DNA of 21,860 nucleotides from a virus. The stretch spans positions 1 through 21,860 of the IMG/VR virus record IMGVR_UViG_3300036398_003051. One strand, given 5' to 3'. The translations under genes and the position numbers were made by a program. Positions 8,283-16,684 of this stretch are shown here, one piece after another (the first letter of the stretch is position 1; each line of letters opens with the position of its first letter). The notes under the pieces are model-generated. The model saw only the letters and a list, made by a program, of their open reading frames with translations. It made no database searches and was not told where the DNA came from.

Positions 8283-8716
8283 ACAAATACAGGATAATCA
8301 GTACATATACCAAAAGGATTTACATCTGGTATAAATTCATCTACAGAATCTTTATGAATTAATGGAATAATAGTATTTTCATCTATTCCCATACTCAGGT
8401 CATGTAACCAAATCTTTCCAGTTGATGTATAAGTAAATGGATCTGAAGTATGGCAAAAAGAATGATACTCCCAACACTCTTTTGCTGCTTCAAGATTTTT
8501 ACAGTGCAACCAGAGATAATGTCTGCGTTTATTTAACCAATTATGATCCACTCTATACTGTGGTTCATCATGCCCTAACCAAAGTTCCCCATCTATTGAA
8601 CGAACATCAATTTCTACATGATATCCATTTCCAATTGCACAATCAATATAACTTGGACGATTTTCTTTGTCAGGAACCGATCCACGAATATTACCACGAT
8701 GAGAAATAATAATCAC
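8279..8716 (-). CDS. Half-length glycerophosphodiester phosphodiesterase (GDPD/PLC-like) protein
   Basis: The 145-residue protein carries the first half of a GDPD-type TIM barrel: ISHRGN (residues 4-9), ENRPSYI..A (19-27), VEIDVR (34-39) and LGHDEP (47-52). These match the catalytic HRG...EN...E.D...HD pattern that binds metal and the phosphodiester. Typical GDPD proteins are 230-300 residues, so the barrel is only partly present. It may act as a compact variant or a sugar-phosphate binding protein. The start is a GTG fused to the upstream stop (GTGA); no better start exists. Its place beside a HAD phosphatase and an aldolase suggests work on phosphorylated glycan precursors (inference). Confidence 0.65.
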   Translation of the reverse strand: MIIISHRGNIRGSVPDKENRPSYIDCAIGNGYHVEIDVRSIDGELWLGHDEPQYRVDHNWLNKRRHYLWLHCKNLEAAKECWEYHSFCHTSDPFTYTSTGKIWLHDLSMGIDENTIIPLIHKDSVDEFIPDVNPFGICTDYPVFV

Positions 8717-9024
8717 AATTCTTCAATCCTCAAAGATTTATCTTCAATAAACAGATCATAAAATGGTTTATCTACCCTCAGTTCGTGATACTTTGCTCCC
8801 CATTTTTCAAGTTGGGTTACAGTCAACTCAGTCCAATCAATTTGTTTTCTAGATCCACGAGCAGTCCAATAAACTATTGTATGACCCTCATCATATAGTT
8901 TATTGATTTTTTCTATGTTTTTTAGAATTGGTTTTGCTTTGGTGTAATCATGAGTAGTTCCAAAATCAATAGAAGTTTCCCGATGACAAATAGTTTCATC
9001 AATATCAACATAAATGACTTTCAT
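8713..9024 (-). CDS. Small HAD-superfamily phosphatase of capsule/LPS cluster type
   Basis: The 103-residue protein has all HAD landmarks. Motif I is YVDIDETIC with the nucleophile D7 and acid D9, motif II is WTARG (T54), K86 serves as motif III, and DLFIEDKS (residues 90-97) is motif IV. There is no cap domain, as in the small phosphatases of sugar clusters that remove phosphate from small sugar or polyol phosphates. Substrate is unknown. It is coupled to the aldolase-like gene upstream by ATGA and to the GDPD-like gene downstream by GTGA. The three probably act in one precursor pathway (inference). Confidence 0.82.
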   Translation of the reverse strand: MKVIYVDIDETICHRETSIDFGTTHDYTKAKPILKNIEKINKLYDEGHTIVYWTARGSRKQIDWTELTVTQLEKWGAKYHELRVDKPFYDLFIEDKSLRIEEL

Positions 9025-9692
9025 TGATACATATTTCTCCTATAATTTTCATTTGGACAAGTATCAACATCAGCAACTTCTTGTTTAGTAAGAAACTTAA
9101 CTCCACCTAGAAGTTTTGCTCCGATAAAAATATCAGCAGACTTTTCACACATTAAAGTAGAAGCTGCACAATCTTTTTTAGATGCAGATGCTGAGATTAT
9201 ACCATGATTTTGTAGAAGAATCAACTTAGGAAAATATCCTTCTTTATCTACAAACTCAGATACATATTTTTCAACCAATTTCAGAATTGCTTCACCAGGA
9301 GGAGCATAAGGAACAACACAGGACTTAATTCCATTTCTTACAATCTGATCGGGAAACCATCGATGTTCTGCAAAATCATAAAGAACAGTTGGTTCTGAGC
9401 AAAGAATTTTAGTTGTATGTGGTGGATGCGTATGAGCAATGAAATTAATATCTGGAAATGTTTTCATAATCCAAGCATGAAAAGAAGTCTCAATACTTGG
9501 TTTCTTATGCGATAGTTCTATTTGAGCACCGTTTGTATTGCATAACGTCAAATCTTCTTCTGATAGTGTATGAAGACTTGTTCCACTTGCTTTAATTAAA
9601 AAACTATTCTCATCAACTCTTACAGAAACATTACCTTCACCACATATGGTGTATTCACTAATTTCTCTTGCTAGTTCTAGTATTTCAGACAT
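9021..9692 (-). CDS. Class II aldolase/adducin family protein
   Basis: The 223-residue protein matches zinc-dependent class II aldolases and epimerases such as L-fuculose-1-phosphate aldolase. It shows GEGNVSVR (residues 18-25), SGTS (36-39), SIETSFHAW (66-74, E68), HTHPPHT (87-93, zinc ligands H87 and H89) and LLQNHG (159-164, third histidine H163). Length is close to FucA (215). The family cleaves or makes ketose phosphates using dihydroxyacetone phosphate or a relative. Because the operon makes GDP-fucose from mannose, it is not needed for that route. It more likely builds or decorates a different sugar (inference). It overlaps the GT61 gene by eight bases and the HAD gene by four. Confidence 0.85.
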   Translation of the reverse strand: MSEILELAREISEYTICGEGNVSVRVDENSFLIKASGTSLHTLSEEDLTLCNTNGAQIELSHKKPSIETSFHAWIMKTFPDINFIAHTHPPHTTKILCSEPTVLYDFAEHRWFPDQIVRNGIKSCVVPYAPPGEAILKLVEKYVSEFVDKEGYFPKLILLQNHGIISASASKKDCAASTLMCEKSADIFIGAKLLGGVKFLTKQEVADVDTCPNENYRRNMYQ

Positions 9693-10788
9693 CTTTGATA
9701 AAAGTTTCTAGGGTATTTAGATTTACTTTCCAAGGAGAGTTTAGACCACCAGAGATTGAAAGAGCACCATCACTTTCTACACTTTCTTCAACCTTTTCTA
9801 TAAACTGAGTATCATTAAAATGATGCAATTGAGTATGAGACATTGAATACTCAAAGCGTGTGTTAATATCAAAGAACAAAGGACTATTGATAGAAATCAC
9901 TTTCGTTTCTGGTGGCGAAAAGATTACATTACACATACCCCCACCAATTGGTCCAGCAACATACTTTGCTGAGTTAAATAACCCAATCTTTTCTTTCATC
10001 GTCATATTTTCACAAAAGACTTCTTCATAACCATAAGACTTAAAAAGTTCTGCAACTTCATCCTCATTCACACAACGACGACGTTCAGTATAATTGGTTC
10101 CAATGTTTTCTAGATTATTGTGCAACCAAGTACGACGAGAGATATAAATCTTTTCTGGTCCTTGATAATCACCTTTCATACGATTAATAATATCAAATAC
10201 ACCAGAATGGGGTGGAGTATTTGAAAGACCATTGTGTGTTAAAGAAGAACCAACTACAACAGTATTATAAAGAGTTTCTGGATTTAAAAATACAACATCT
10301 TTACGAGTAATACCCAAAAGTTCTAGTGATTCCCATACAAAAGGATATAAATCATCTTTACCTTCTGGTGGACTTACTAGAAGTTTAAGATCTGGATGAA
10401 TTTCTTTTTCATTAAAGTAAGAGTACAAATAAGGCAAAGTATCATAGATGAAATGATAATAGTTAGCCATATTATATACAAAGTAGAATACTGGAACTGA
10501 ACAAAAATTTTTGAAGCGAAGAGGTCTCTCCAATTCATACTCCATTGTTTCTTCATAAACAGTTCCTCTACCCAAAGACATAAACATTTCTTTGATTGGA
10601 AGAATTAATTTATGAGTTTGATGAGAATAAATGAGAGGTTGAGGATAATGCTTTGATAATCCAGTAAACTGACAGGAAAAAAAGTATGCTACTTCAATAT
10701 CCCTACCATTTTCATCTTTTTCTTTTATAAGTCTTGTTCTTCCCGAATTCCAGTATTCAATTGGTAAAATAGTCTTTTGAGTATTCAT
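9685..10788 (-). CDS. GT61 (DUF563) family glycosyltransferase
   Basis: The 367-residue protein shows the GT61 pattern. It has NYYHFIYDTLP (residues 109-119), PEKIYISRR (211-219), RRRCVNEDEV (236-245), a YGYEEV segment and GPIGGGMCNVIF (279-290). GT61 members include plant xylosyl- and arabinosyltransferases and many bacterial cluster enzymes; donor sugars vary. I chose the ATG at 10788, which lies 32 bases inside the end of the nucleotidyltransferase gene. A TTG at 10803 is the only longer option and has no better ribosome site. It stands between the nucleotidyltransferase and the aldolase, so it may transfer the sugar activated by the former. Confidence 0.85.
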   Translation of the reverse strand: MNTQKTILPIEYWNSGRTRLIKEKDENGRDIEVAYFFSCQFTGLSKHYPQPLIYSHQTHKLILPIKEMFMSLGRGTVYEETMEYELERPLRFKNFCSVPVFYFVYNMANYYHFIYDTLPYLYSYFNEKEIHPDLKLLVSPPEGKDDLYPFVWESLELLGITRKDVVFLNPETLYNTVVVGSSLTHNGLSNTPPHSGVFDIINRMKGDYQGPEKIYISRRTWLHNNLENIGTNYTERRRCVNEDEVAELFKSYGYEEVFCENMTMKEKIGLFNSAKYVAGPIGGGMCNVIFSPPETKVISINSPLFFDINTRFEYSMSHTQLHHFNDTQFIEKVEESVESDGALSISGGLNSPWKVNLNTLETFIKDV

Positions 10789-12310
10789 AAGGATGCCAAT
10801 CAACTTTATTAAAAAATCTTTGCCAATACTGATATGTTTTTAAATCATTAGGAGTTCCCCAACAAATATAATTATCAATCTCAAAATTCTTTACTTTATA
10901 TCCTAAATGAATTGCCTCATTTAGCATACTATCAACATAAAACTCGCCATTAGTTCTATTATTATTCTCATACAATGATTCAAGAGAGCGATGGAAGATT
11001 TCTTTTGTTCTGAAAAACATTGTACCTGTAATCGCAAATTCATTTACAGGATTTGTTCCATTAAATCTTTTAACATCAACACTACTTACATTTCCTTCTT
11101 CATCACAATTAACCCAAGAATATGCTTCTGGTTGTAAATGACTCGTATAGTTATTTCTATAAGTCCATACTATTATATCATTTTCTTCATCATTTACCAA
11201 GTCTAAAAACTTATCAGCGTCATAGAATACACCGTTATCACAGGCGGAAACAAGAATAGATGAATCTGGGTCAATTACATTTACAATTCTTTCAGTTGTG
11301 CAAGCTTGACCTTCAAGAACTTCATCAATCCATACAGTATTTTGACCAGGAGATTGATGACCTTTTAGGCAAGCGTAAATTACATCATCAGTTTTGGGTA
11401 GACACCTAACTGCTTGATCTACCATATTTTTACCATTGACTTGAATAAATGGTTTTGGTTCAGTATATCCTTCTTTTGAAAAACGACTACCAGCACCCGC
11501 CATTGGAAGTGCAATAACACAATTTTCAAGTCTAACTTCTTTCTGTCCTTCTAACGCTTTACGATAATAATTTGACCAACTATTGTAGATATCAAGATCA
11601 AATGGAGTTCCCCATTGCAACATATAAGGAATCTCATAGACTTGATTATCTAAACCATCATGAATCAGAAGATTATAAACAAGACTTACATAATACTCAC
11701 CATTGATATTAATATCTTCATCCATCAACTGCTTAAAATATTTCTTAACGTAACTTCCTTTTCTAAAGTAGTAATTACCAGCAGAAGCAAACTCAGACAT
11801 TTTATTGTCTGTAAATGGCTGCTTTTCACGAACTTCTAAAATTCGATTGTTCTCATCTGTTTTGCAGAAAGCATAATTATCACTTCCTAGCATATGTGGA
11901 TGAAATCCTGTGTAACAAATTACACACCCATCACATTCAGTTGTATCTACAAATTCTTTAAAGTGCCTATAATCCCAATAGATTGAAAAATCGCAATAAT
12001 TGACGATAACTTCTTCTTCATCATCAATTAAGTGTTCAAACTCAGACACAGTAAAGACTGGGCCTTTTTTATGTCTAGGTATTGTTATAATCTTTTTCTT
12101 TTCAACTAACTCATTTAATACATCAATAATATTAGTTTCTTTCTGATGCTTATCATTAATAATAAAAACAAATTCAGAATCTTCTGGATATAAATTTACA
12201 ATATGTTCTATAACTTTTTTTCCATCCACTTCAATAAGATATTTTGGTATAGTATATCCAGCAGCAGAAAATCTACTGCTCATACCAGACATTGGGATAA
12301 TAATTTTCAT
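10757..12310 (-). CDS. Tandem two-domain sugar-phosphate nucleotidyltransferase
   Basis: The 517-residue protein is an internal duplication of a nucleotidyltransferase domain. Domain 1 (about residues 1-255) begins IIPMSGMSSRFSAAGYTIPK and domain 2 (about 263-517) begins ALPMAGAGSRFSKEGYTEPK. Each has its own VDGK/VNGK loop, a metal-site CD (NYCDFSIYWD and SACDNGVFYD), a NGEYYV/NGEFYV segment and a WGTP.DL..Y..W ending. Such domains join a sugar or polyol phosphate to an NTP. Single-domain relatives are about 240-260 residues. Domain 2 keeps the canonical GAGSRF; domain 1 has GMSSRF, so specificity or activity may differ. The nucleotide and sugar cannot be read; GDP-mannose supply for Gmd is one possibility, a CDP- or other activated compound another. 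Confidence 0.85.
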   Translation of the reverse strand: MKIIIPMSGMSSRFSAAGYTIPKYLIEVDGKKVIEHIVNLYPEDSEFVFIINDKHQKETNIIDVLNELVEKKKIITIPRHKKGPVFTVSEFEHLIDDEEEVIVNYCDFSIYWDYRHFKEFVDTTECDGCVICYTGFHPHMLGSDNYAFCKTDENNRILEVREKQPFTDNKMSEFASAGNYYFRKGSYVKKYFKQLMDEDININGEYYVSLVYNLLIHDGLDNQVYEIPYMLQWGTPFDLDIYNSWSNYYRKALEGQKEVRLENCVIALPMAGAGSRFSKEGYTEPKPFIQVNGKNMVDQAVRCLPKTDDVIYACLKGHQSPGQNTVWIDEVLEGQACTTERIVNVIDPDSSILVSACDNGVFYDADKFLDLVNDEENDIIVWTYRNNYTSHLQPEAYSWVNCDEEGNVSSVDVKRFNGTNPVNEFAITGTMFFRTKEIFHRSLESLYENNNRTNGEFYVDSMLNEAIHLGYKVKNFEIDNYICWGTPNDLKTYQYWQRFFNKVDWHPYEYSKDYFTN

Positions 12311-12319
12311 AAAATATTT

Positions 12320-13273
12320 TTAAATATTTATTTTATACCATTCATAAGTTTTTTCAATACCTTCACGAAGATTGATCTTTGGTTCCCACCCAAGGGATTT
12401 TATCTTATCTACGTTCAAAACTTTACGGGGAGTACCATTTGGTTTTGTGGTATCCCATTCAATATCACCCATAAACCTGACAACATCAGAAATTATGTGA
12501 GCAAGTTCTTTAATTGTTACATCTTCACCAGTGCCTACGTTAATATGCTCTGCTTCATCATATTTCTGCATACAAACGTAACACGCTTCAGCAAGGTCAT
12601 CAACGTGTAGAAACTCTCTCATAGCAGAACCATCGCCCCAGAGTTTAACAGAACCATACCAAGGTCCACCCATATCAATAGTATACCCATTCTCTTTCAT
12701 ATCATGAAACTTAGCAATCATCGCAGGGAGAACGTGTGAGGTTTCCAGATTAAAGTTATCATTAAAACCATAAAGATTTGTAGGCATCAAGGAAATAGCG
12801 TTAAAACCGTGCTGTTGGCGATATGCCTGACACATCATAATACCAGCAATCTTAGCAATCGCATAGGCATCATTCGTTGGTTCTAGAGGACCAGTCATCA
12901 ACTGATCTTCGGTGATAGGTTGAGTTGCAAACTTAGGATAGATGCAGGATGATCCAAGAAACAAGAGTTTCTTTACACCAAAATTATAAGATTGCTGAAT
13001 AAGATTAGTTTGAATTTGAAGATTCTCAGTCAGAAAGTCTGCCTTATAGTTGCTATTTGCCATAATGCCACCAACCTTGGCAGCGGCAACAAAGACATAC
13101 TCAGGTTCTTCTGAACAGAAGTATCTTTCGGTTTCATCTTGATTTGTAAAGTCAACATCATCACGAGTTCCTTTGATGATGTTGCTATAACCTTTACTCT
13201 CAAGGTTTCTCACGATTGCCGAACCAACCATCCCGTTGGCACCAGCAACTAATACCCTAGAATCACTGTCCAT
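12320..13273 (-). CDS. fcl: GDP-L-fucose synthase (GDP-4-keto-6-deoxymannose 3,5-epimerase-4-reductase)
   Basis: The 317-residue protein is a short-chain dehydrogenase with the Rossmann motif GANGMVG (residues 11-17), [12 protein letters not shown] (63-74) and SSC (108-110). The catalytic pair is Y137/K141 in YAIAK, almost the same numbering as E. coli Fcl (WcaG, 321 residues). It converts the Gmd product to GDP-L-fucose with NADPH. The ATG at 13273 is chosen because GAGG stands about ten bases before it and it overlaps the gmd stop by 11 bases; a TTG at 13291 is a weaker alternative. Adjacent gmd completes the pathway from GDP-mannose. Confidence 0.95.
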   Translation of the reverse strand: MDSDSRVLVAGANGMVGSAIVRNLESKGYSNIIKGTRDDVDFTNQDETERYFCSEEPEYVFVAAAKVGGIMANSNYKADFLTENLQIQTNLIQQSYNFGVKKLLFLGSSCIYPKFATQPITEDQLMTGPLEPTNDAYAIAKIAGIMMCQAYRQQHGFNAISLMPTNLYGFNDNFNLETSHVLPAMIAKFHDMKENGYTIDMGGPWYGSVKLWGDGSAMREFLHVDDLAEACYVCMQKYDEAEHINVGTGEDVTIKELAHIISDVVRFMGDIEWDTTKPNGTPRKVLNVDKIKSLGWEPKINLREGIEKTYEWYKINI

Positions 13274-14264
13274 AAATGCACATATCCTCAACTAATTGTT
13301 TAAAAGAAGTCTTAGGTTCCCAACCTAGTTTTTCCCTTGCCTTGGAGGCATCACCTAATAAAGTCTCTACTTCAGCAGGTCTAAAATATTTAGGATTGAC
13401 TTTAACGATTGTTCTACCAGTGTTTTTATCTACACCAATTTCTTCAAGACCTTCACCTTCCCAGACAATATTCATTCCAAAATAAGGTGCTGCTTCTTCA
13501 ACAAAATCACGCACCGAATACTGCTCACCAGTAGCGATTACATAATCATCTGGTTCATCCTGCTGAAGCATCAACCACATTGCTTCAGCAAAATCTTTAG
13601 CGTGTCCCCAGTCACGCTTTGCATTCAAATTACCCAGTTCTAGAATCTGCTGCTCACCCGTAGAAATTCTTGAGAGAGCACGGGTAATCTTACGAGTAAC
13701 AAAGGTCTCACCACGGCGAGGAGACTCATGATTGAAGAGGATGCCTGTACAAGCATACATTCCATAGGACTCACGATAGTTCTTTGTAATCCAATAACCA
13801 TAGAGTTTTGCTACACCATAAGGAGAGCGGGGATAAAAAGGAGTAGTTTCGCGTTGAGGAATTTCTTGAACAAGACCGTAAAGTTCGCTGGTAGATGCTT
13901 GGTAAATGCAAACACGATCTTCCATACCCAAGAGGCGCACCGCCTCAAGAACACGAAGAGTTCCCACAGCATCCACATCAGCAGTGTATTCAGGCATCTC
14001 AAAGGATACTTTGACGTGACTCTGAGCGCCAAGATTATAAATTTCATCGGGTTGGACTTTTTGTATAACTCTTACTATATTAGTAGAGTCTGTTAAATCT
14101 CCGTAATGTAACTTAATATTTTGATACAAATGATCAATACGTTGTGTATTAATTTGAGAAGCACGGCGAATAATACCATGAACTTCATAACCTTTTTCTA
14201 AGAGAAGTTCAGCAAGATAAGATCCATCTTGTCCAGTGATTCCAGTAATTAGTGCTTTTTTCAT
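13263..14264 (-). CDS. gmd: GDP-mannose 4,6-dehydratase
   Basis: The 333-residue protein has the NADP-binding motif GITGQDG (residues 8-14), [11 protein letters not shown], the catalytic STSE (124-127) and Y149/K153 in [10 protein letters not shown]. It also has [16 protein letters not shown], a hallmark of Gmd. It makes GDP-4-keto-6-deoxy-D-mannose, the first committed step to GDP-L-fucose, GDP-rhamnose or GDP-perosamine. Since fcl follows directly, fucose is the product. It is a little shorter than E. coli Gmd (373). The start at 14264 overlaps the upstream stop as ATGA. Base composition appears higher in G+C than that of the flanking glycosyltransferases, a hint of separate origin. Confidence 0.97.
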   Translation of the reverse strand: MKKALITGITGQDGSYLAELLLEKGYEVHGIIRRASQINTQRIDHLYQNIKLHYGDLTDSTNIVRVIQKVQPDEIYNLGAQSHVKVSFEMPEYTADVDAVGTLRVLEAVRLLGMEDRVCIYQASTSELYGLVQEIPQRETTPFYPRSPYGVAKLYGYWITKNYRESYGMYACTGILFNHESPRRGETFVTRKITRALSRISTGEQQILELGNLNAKRDWGHAKDFAEAMWLMLQQDEPDDYVIATGEQYSVRDFVEEAAPYFGMNIVWEGEGLEEIGVDKNTGRTIVKVNPKYFRPAEVETLLGDASKAREKLGWEPKTSFKQLVEDMCIYGQ

Positions 14265-15085
14265 GCTTCGCAATTTGTAAAATCTATTTGACCATTCCTA
14301 GTTGCCCAGATTGGATATTCTCTACCATAGGTATTCCAAATCTTTGCTTGCTGTTGCCCGACTGGAACTCCAGAAGTTCCAGCAGCATTCCAAATTGTTT
14401 CGTAAGTATCATCCTCATGAAATGTGAAATCATGAGTCTCTGCTTTTTTCTTCAGTAATAAAGACCAGATAGATTGATCATGCCTATTCTCTCTGAAGAT
14501 ATCGTCATTTGGAAGGATAGAAGGACTATCATCTAAATATTTTCCTTCACCATCAACACAAATATCTATCCATCTTTGAACTAACTCTCTAATCATAGAT
14601 GTATTTTTCAAAAAGAAGATACCGGAAATAACTTGACGAGTCATCAAGTATTCATCACTATCTCCCATAATATAGCGGTAGGTGTCCATTTTAGTCCATT
14701 GAATTTCTGGAAGATCTAAAGTAAAGAAAACTCCTTCAGTTTCCAAACATTCTTCGTAGTATTGTTTGAGTTTCTCTAGACCATTCTTATTCAATTCACA
14801 ACCAGAATCCACATAAAGAAGCACATCATTCTCAGGAATACTCTCCAAAGCTTTGAGAATGAAATATGGTTTACATGCATAATACCCATAATATCTCATG
14901 GGCATTCCTATGCGAGGACTCATCATAGGTTTTGCATATTGTTCCCAGAATAGATTATCCTCCAAATCAGATTCTCCAAACTCCAGAATAGAATTAAACA
15001 CTCCGAAGTTTTCCGCTTGTTTTCTGATTCTATTCTTACCTAAAGAAAAGTTATTATCTCCAAAGTAAGTTAAATGCAATTTCAT
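14261..15085 (-). CDS. GT-A-like glycosyltransferase of unassigned family
   Basis: The 274-residue protein starts [10 protein letters not shown] and has a hydrophobic strand ending in LLYVDSGCE (residues 89-97). That is a DxD-like site as in GT32/GT8-like enzymes. Near the C-terminal third is an [13 protein letters not shown] segment resembling the 'HDQ..l' acceptor-side motif of GT-A capsule enzymes. No family can be fixed. The ATG at 15085 is used; an in-frame TTG at 15109 would fall in the -10 box of the promoter module just upstream. It is the first gene after that module and overlaps gmd by four bases, so this promoter should drive fucose synthesis. Confidence 0.68.
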   Translation of the reverse strand: MKLHLTYFGDNNFSLGKNRIRKQAENFGVFNSILEFGESDLEDNLFWEQYAKPMMSPRIGMPMRYYGYYACKPYFILKALESIPENDVLLYVDSGCELNKNGLEKLKQYYEECLETEGVFFTLDLPEIQWTKMDTYRYIMGDSDEYLMTRQVISGIFFLKNTSMIRELVQRWIDICVDGEGKYLDDSPSILPNDDIFRENRHDQSIWSLLLKKKAETHDFTFHEDDTYETIWNAAGTSGVPVGQQQAKIWNTYGREYPIWATRNGQIDFTNCEA

Positions 15086-15108
15086 AAACAATACATTGTT
15101 ATCAAGCA

Positions 15109-15142
15109 ATTATAGCAAAAAAGGAGAGTTTATGCAACTCTC
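15109..15142 (-). promoter_or_regulatory. Hairpin/promoter module B (-35 in the loop, TATAAT)
   Basis: On the minus strand a 7-bp stem GAGAGTT/AACTCTC (15142-15136 and 15130-15124) encloses the loop GCATA and is followed by a T6 tract (15122-15117), as in a rho-independent terminator. The same DNA holds TTGCAT (15137-15132), exactly 17 bases from TATAAT (15114-15109). It should end transcription from the upstream gene, whose TGA stop overlaps the stem, and restart it into the gmd-fcl operon. Geometry is identical to modules at 18293-18327 and 21557-21591. Confidence 0.75.
15117..15142 (-). terminator. Rho-independent terminator of the upstream glycosyltransferase operon
   Basis: The hairpin of module B (7-bp stem, 5-base loop) is followed by one C and then six T residues on the minus strand. 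Its first bases are part of the TGA stop of the gene at 15141-15845. The stem is only moderately stable, so partial read-through is likely. Confidence 0.65.
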
Positions 15143-15845
15143 AAATAATAAATGATTTAAGAGAATCAATACTCTCTTTATAGTTAGAGTAAGGTCTTGG
15201 ACAATGTGCATCAATATAATTAATATTTTCAACACACCAGTAATTCCTATCCAATCTACCAATTGTCTGTCCGGGTTTATCTAAACCAGGAGAAAGAGGA
15301 GTATTAAATCCTCTATTGTGATAAATCTTTTTAAAGTTGGATAAATTAATTTTTTCAGAGATGTATAACTCATCAGTATTCCATCCAAAATTTAAAGAAT
15401 TTAATCTAATTACAAATTCTTCCCAAGTTTCATTTTCATCATCCAAAGCAATCGATGCAAAAGTCTTCCCATAAGAAGAAAAATAACACATTGGATATCT
15501 AGTTCCTACAATGGGAAATTTATCATTTATATAAGCATCTGATGAATATATTGAGATCTCATCATAGTCGTTAGCAAGATTAGATAAAAAATATTCTTTA
15601 TTTAATGGAAGTATGTCTATATCAGTTATTAAAATTACTCTATCAGGAAATAATTTTGTAACATACATTCTCAGTATTTGAGATTGAAGTGAAGATCTAA
15701 CATTTGGAATTTCTGGAAATTCTTCACTACCAACCAGTCCATAAAAAGTATCAAATCCACAGGTTTGCCAAAATTCAGTTACGATTGGAGCAAACTGATA
15801 GTAATCTGGGTTATTGTCGCTAGAGAAAATTACTAATGGTTTCAC
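15141..15845 (-). CDS. GT-A-like glycosyltransferase candidate
   Basis: The 234-residue protein has a DxD motif in ILITDIDILPL (residues 71-81) after a LRMYVTKLFP helix, and later a GWNTDELYISE segment. The overall plan resembles small GT-A enzymes acting in polysaccharide clusters. Family, donor and acceptor are not identifiable. The start is GTG at 15845, with AGGAG about ten bases upstream inside the end of the exostosin-like gene. The stop runs into terminator module B. It is the last gene of the three-gene unit that begins with the carbamoyltransferase. Confidence 0.62.
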   Translation of the reverse strand: MKPLVIFSSDNNPDYYQFAPIVTEFWQTCGFDTFYGLVGSEEFPEIPNVRSSLQSQILRMYVTKLFPDRVILITDIDILPLNKEYFLSNLANDYDEISIYSSDAYINDKFPIVGTRYPMCYFSSYGKTFASIALDDENETWEEFVIRLNSLNFGWNTDELYISEKINLSNFKKIYHNRGFNTPLSPGLDKPGQTIGRLDRNYWCVENINYIDAHCPRPYSNYKESIDSLKSFII

Positions 15846-15847
15846 TA

Positions 15848-16678
15848 TTAAATACTCCTTTTCATTAATTTAATCCACCAACTAACTTTTAGTTTTTCCA
15901 TATTAAAATCTTTATTAGATATTTCGACTAATTTATTCTTTAAAAATTCCTCTGTTATTTCTTCAAAAGAATCTACAATAACAACAGGAAGATCCACTAA
16001 ACATTTAGTATAATGAATATGTTTTTCTACAATTGGTATTATTCCACAATATAAAGATTCCCATAATCTAATTGTATCAACACCATTACCTCTAGGGCAA
16101 AGAATAAATTTGTGAGAATTTAGTTTTTTTCTATATTCATCCAAACTTAAGTTTGGATGATCTACAGTACACCAATTATTTGTAGTGAAGTAATTATAAA
16201 TCCATTCTCTACTTGATGGATGAGTAGAAATGCGATGATTGATGTATAAAAGTTTATCTTTATTACTTTCTTCAGTAGTTTTTTTTATATGTGATAATGT
16301 TAAACTATGAAATTTATAATAATCACATGCTACTCCTAGTGGGATAGGAATCAAGTCTTCATGATCATATTCTACATTTTGAGCATACCACTTAAAAATA
16401 CATTCTGGTTTACTTCTAAAAAAGTTTTCATCAACTCCAGCATCACTTTCATGACTAATTAGTATTAATTTTTTATCACAATTTTGACTTCTAAGAACTT
16501 CAAATAACTTTGGTACAAATTCATATTTTGAAAAAATTACATCATTATCATTTACAGTTAAATTTGTGTTTATTACTTGCGTAACTTCTCCTTGATTTGG
16601 AATTTCAGGATACACATTTCTAGCAAAAACAAAATCAGATTGTGATAAAAAATTTAAATGACTTAGAATATCGTCCAT
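15848..16678 (-). CDS. Exostosin-like (GT47-type) glycosyltransferase
   Basis: The 276-residue protein contains the exostosin GT-B signature FILCPRGNGVDTIRLWESLY (residues 191-210) followed by CGIIPIV (211-217). This part binds the nucleotide sugar in the C-terminal Rossmann domain. An earlier PIPLG segment (111-115) and LLYINHR (143-149) fit the same fold. In animals and plants the family adds GlcA, GlcNAc, Gal or Xyl; phage and bacterial members are uncharacterised. It lies six bases after the carbamoyltransferase gene and two bases before the next GTG start. Confidence 0.8.
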   Translation of the reverse strand: MDDILSHLNFLSQSDFVFARNVYPEIPNQGEVTQVINTNLTVNDNDVIFSKYEFVPKLFEVLRSQNCDKKLILISHESDAGVDENFFRSKPECIFKWYAQNVEYDHEDLIPIPLGVACDYYKFHSLTLSHIKKTTEESNKDKLLYINHRISTHPSSREWIYNYFTTNNWCTVDHPNLSLDEYRKKLNSHKFILCPRGNGVDTIRLWESLYCGIIPIVEKHIHYTKCLVDLPVVIVDSFEEITEEFLKNKLVEISNKDFNMEKLKVSWWIKLMKRSI

Positions 16679-16684
16679 AGAATT

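Noticed and set aside
8437-8709. Plus-strand frame of 90 codons
   Set aside because: Antisense to the GDPD-like gene, no ribosome site and no recognisable motif.
10789-10803. TTG start for the GT61 gene (and similar TTG starts at 1652, 3925, 13291, 14273, 15109)
   Set aside because: In each case an ATG lies 9-24 bases downstream, usually with better placed ribosome sites or ATGA coupling.
12308-12335. AT-rich palindromic stretch between fcl and the nucleotidyltransferase gene as a terminator
   Set aside because: It has only A-T pairs and forms no stable stem; the gap is 9 bases and the genes are most likely co-transcribed.
12203-12610. Long open frame on the plus strand (135 codons)
   Set aside because: Antisense to the nucleotidyltransferase and fcl genes. 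The Phe/Ile/Tyr-rich translation is what AT-rich coding DNA gives on the reverse strand.
13728-14096. Plus-strand frame of 122 codons and a minus-strand frame at 13811-14047
   Set aside because: Both are inside gmd, whose motifs are complete in its own frame.
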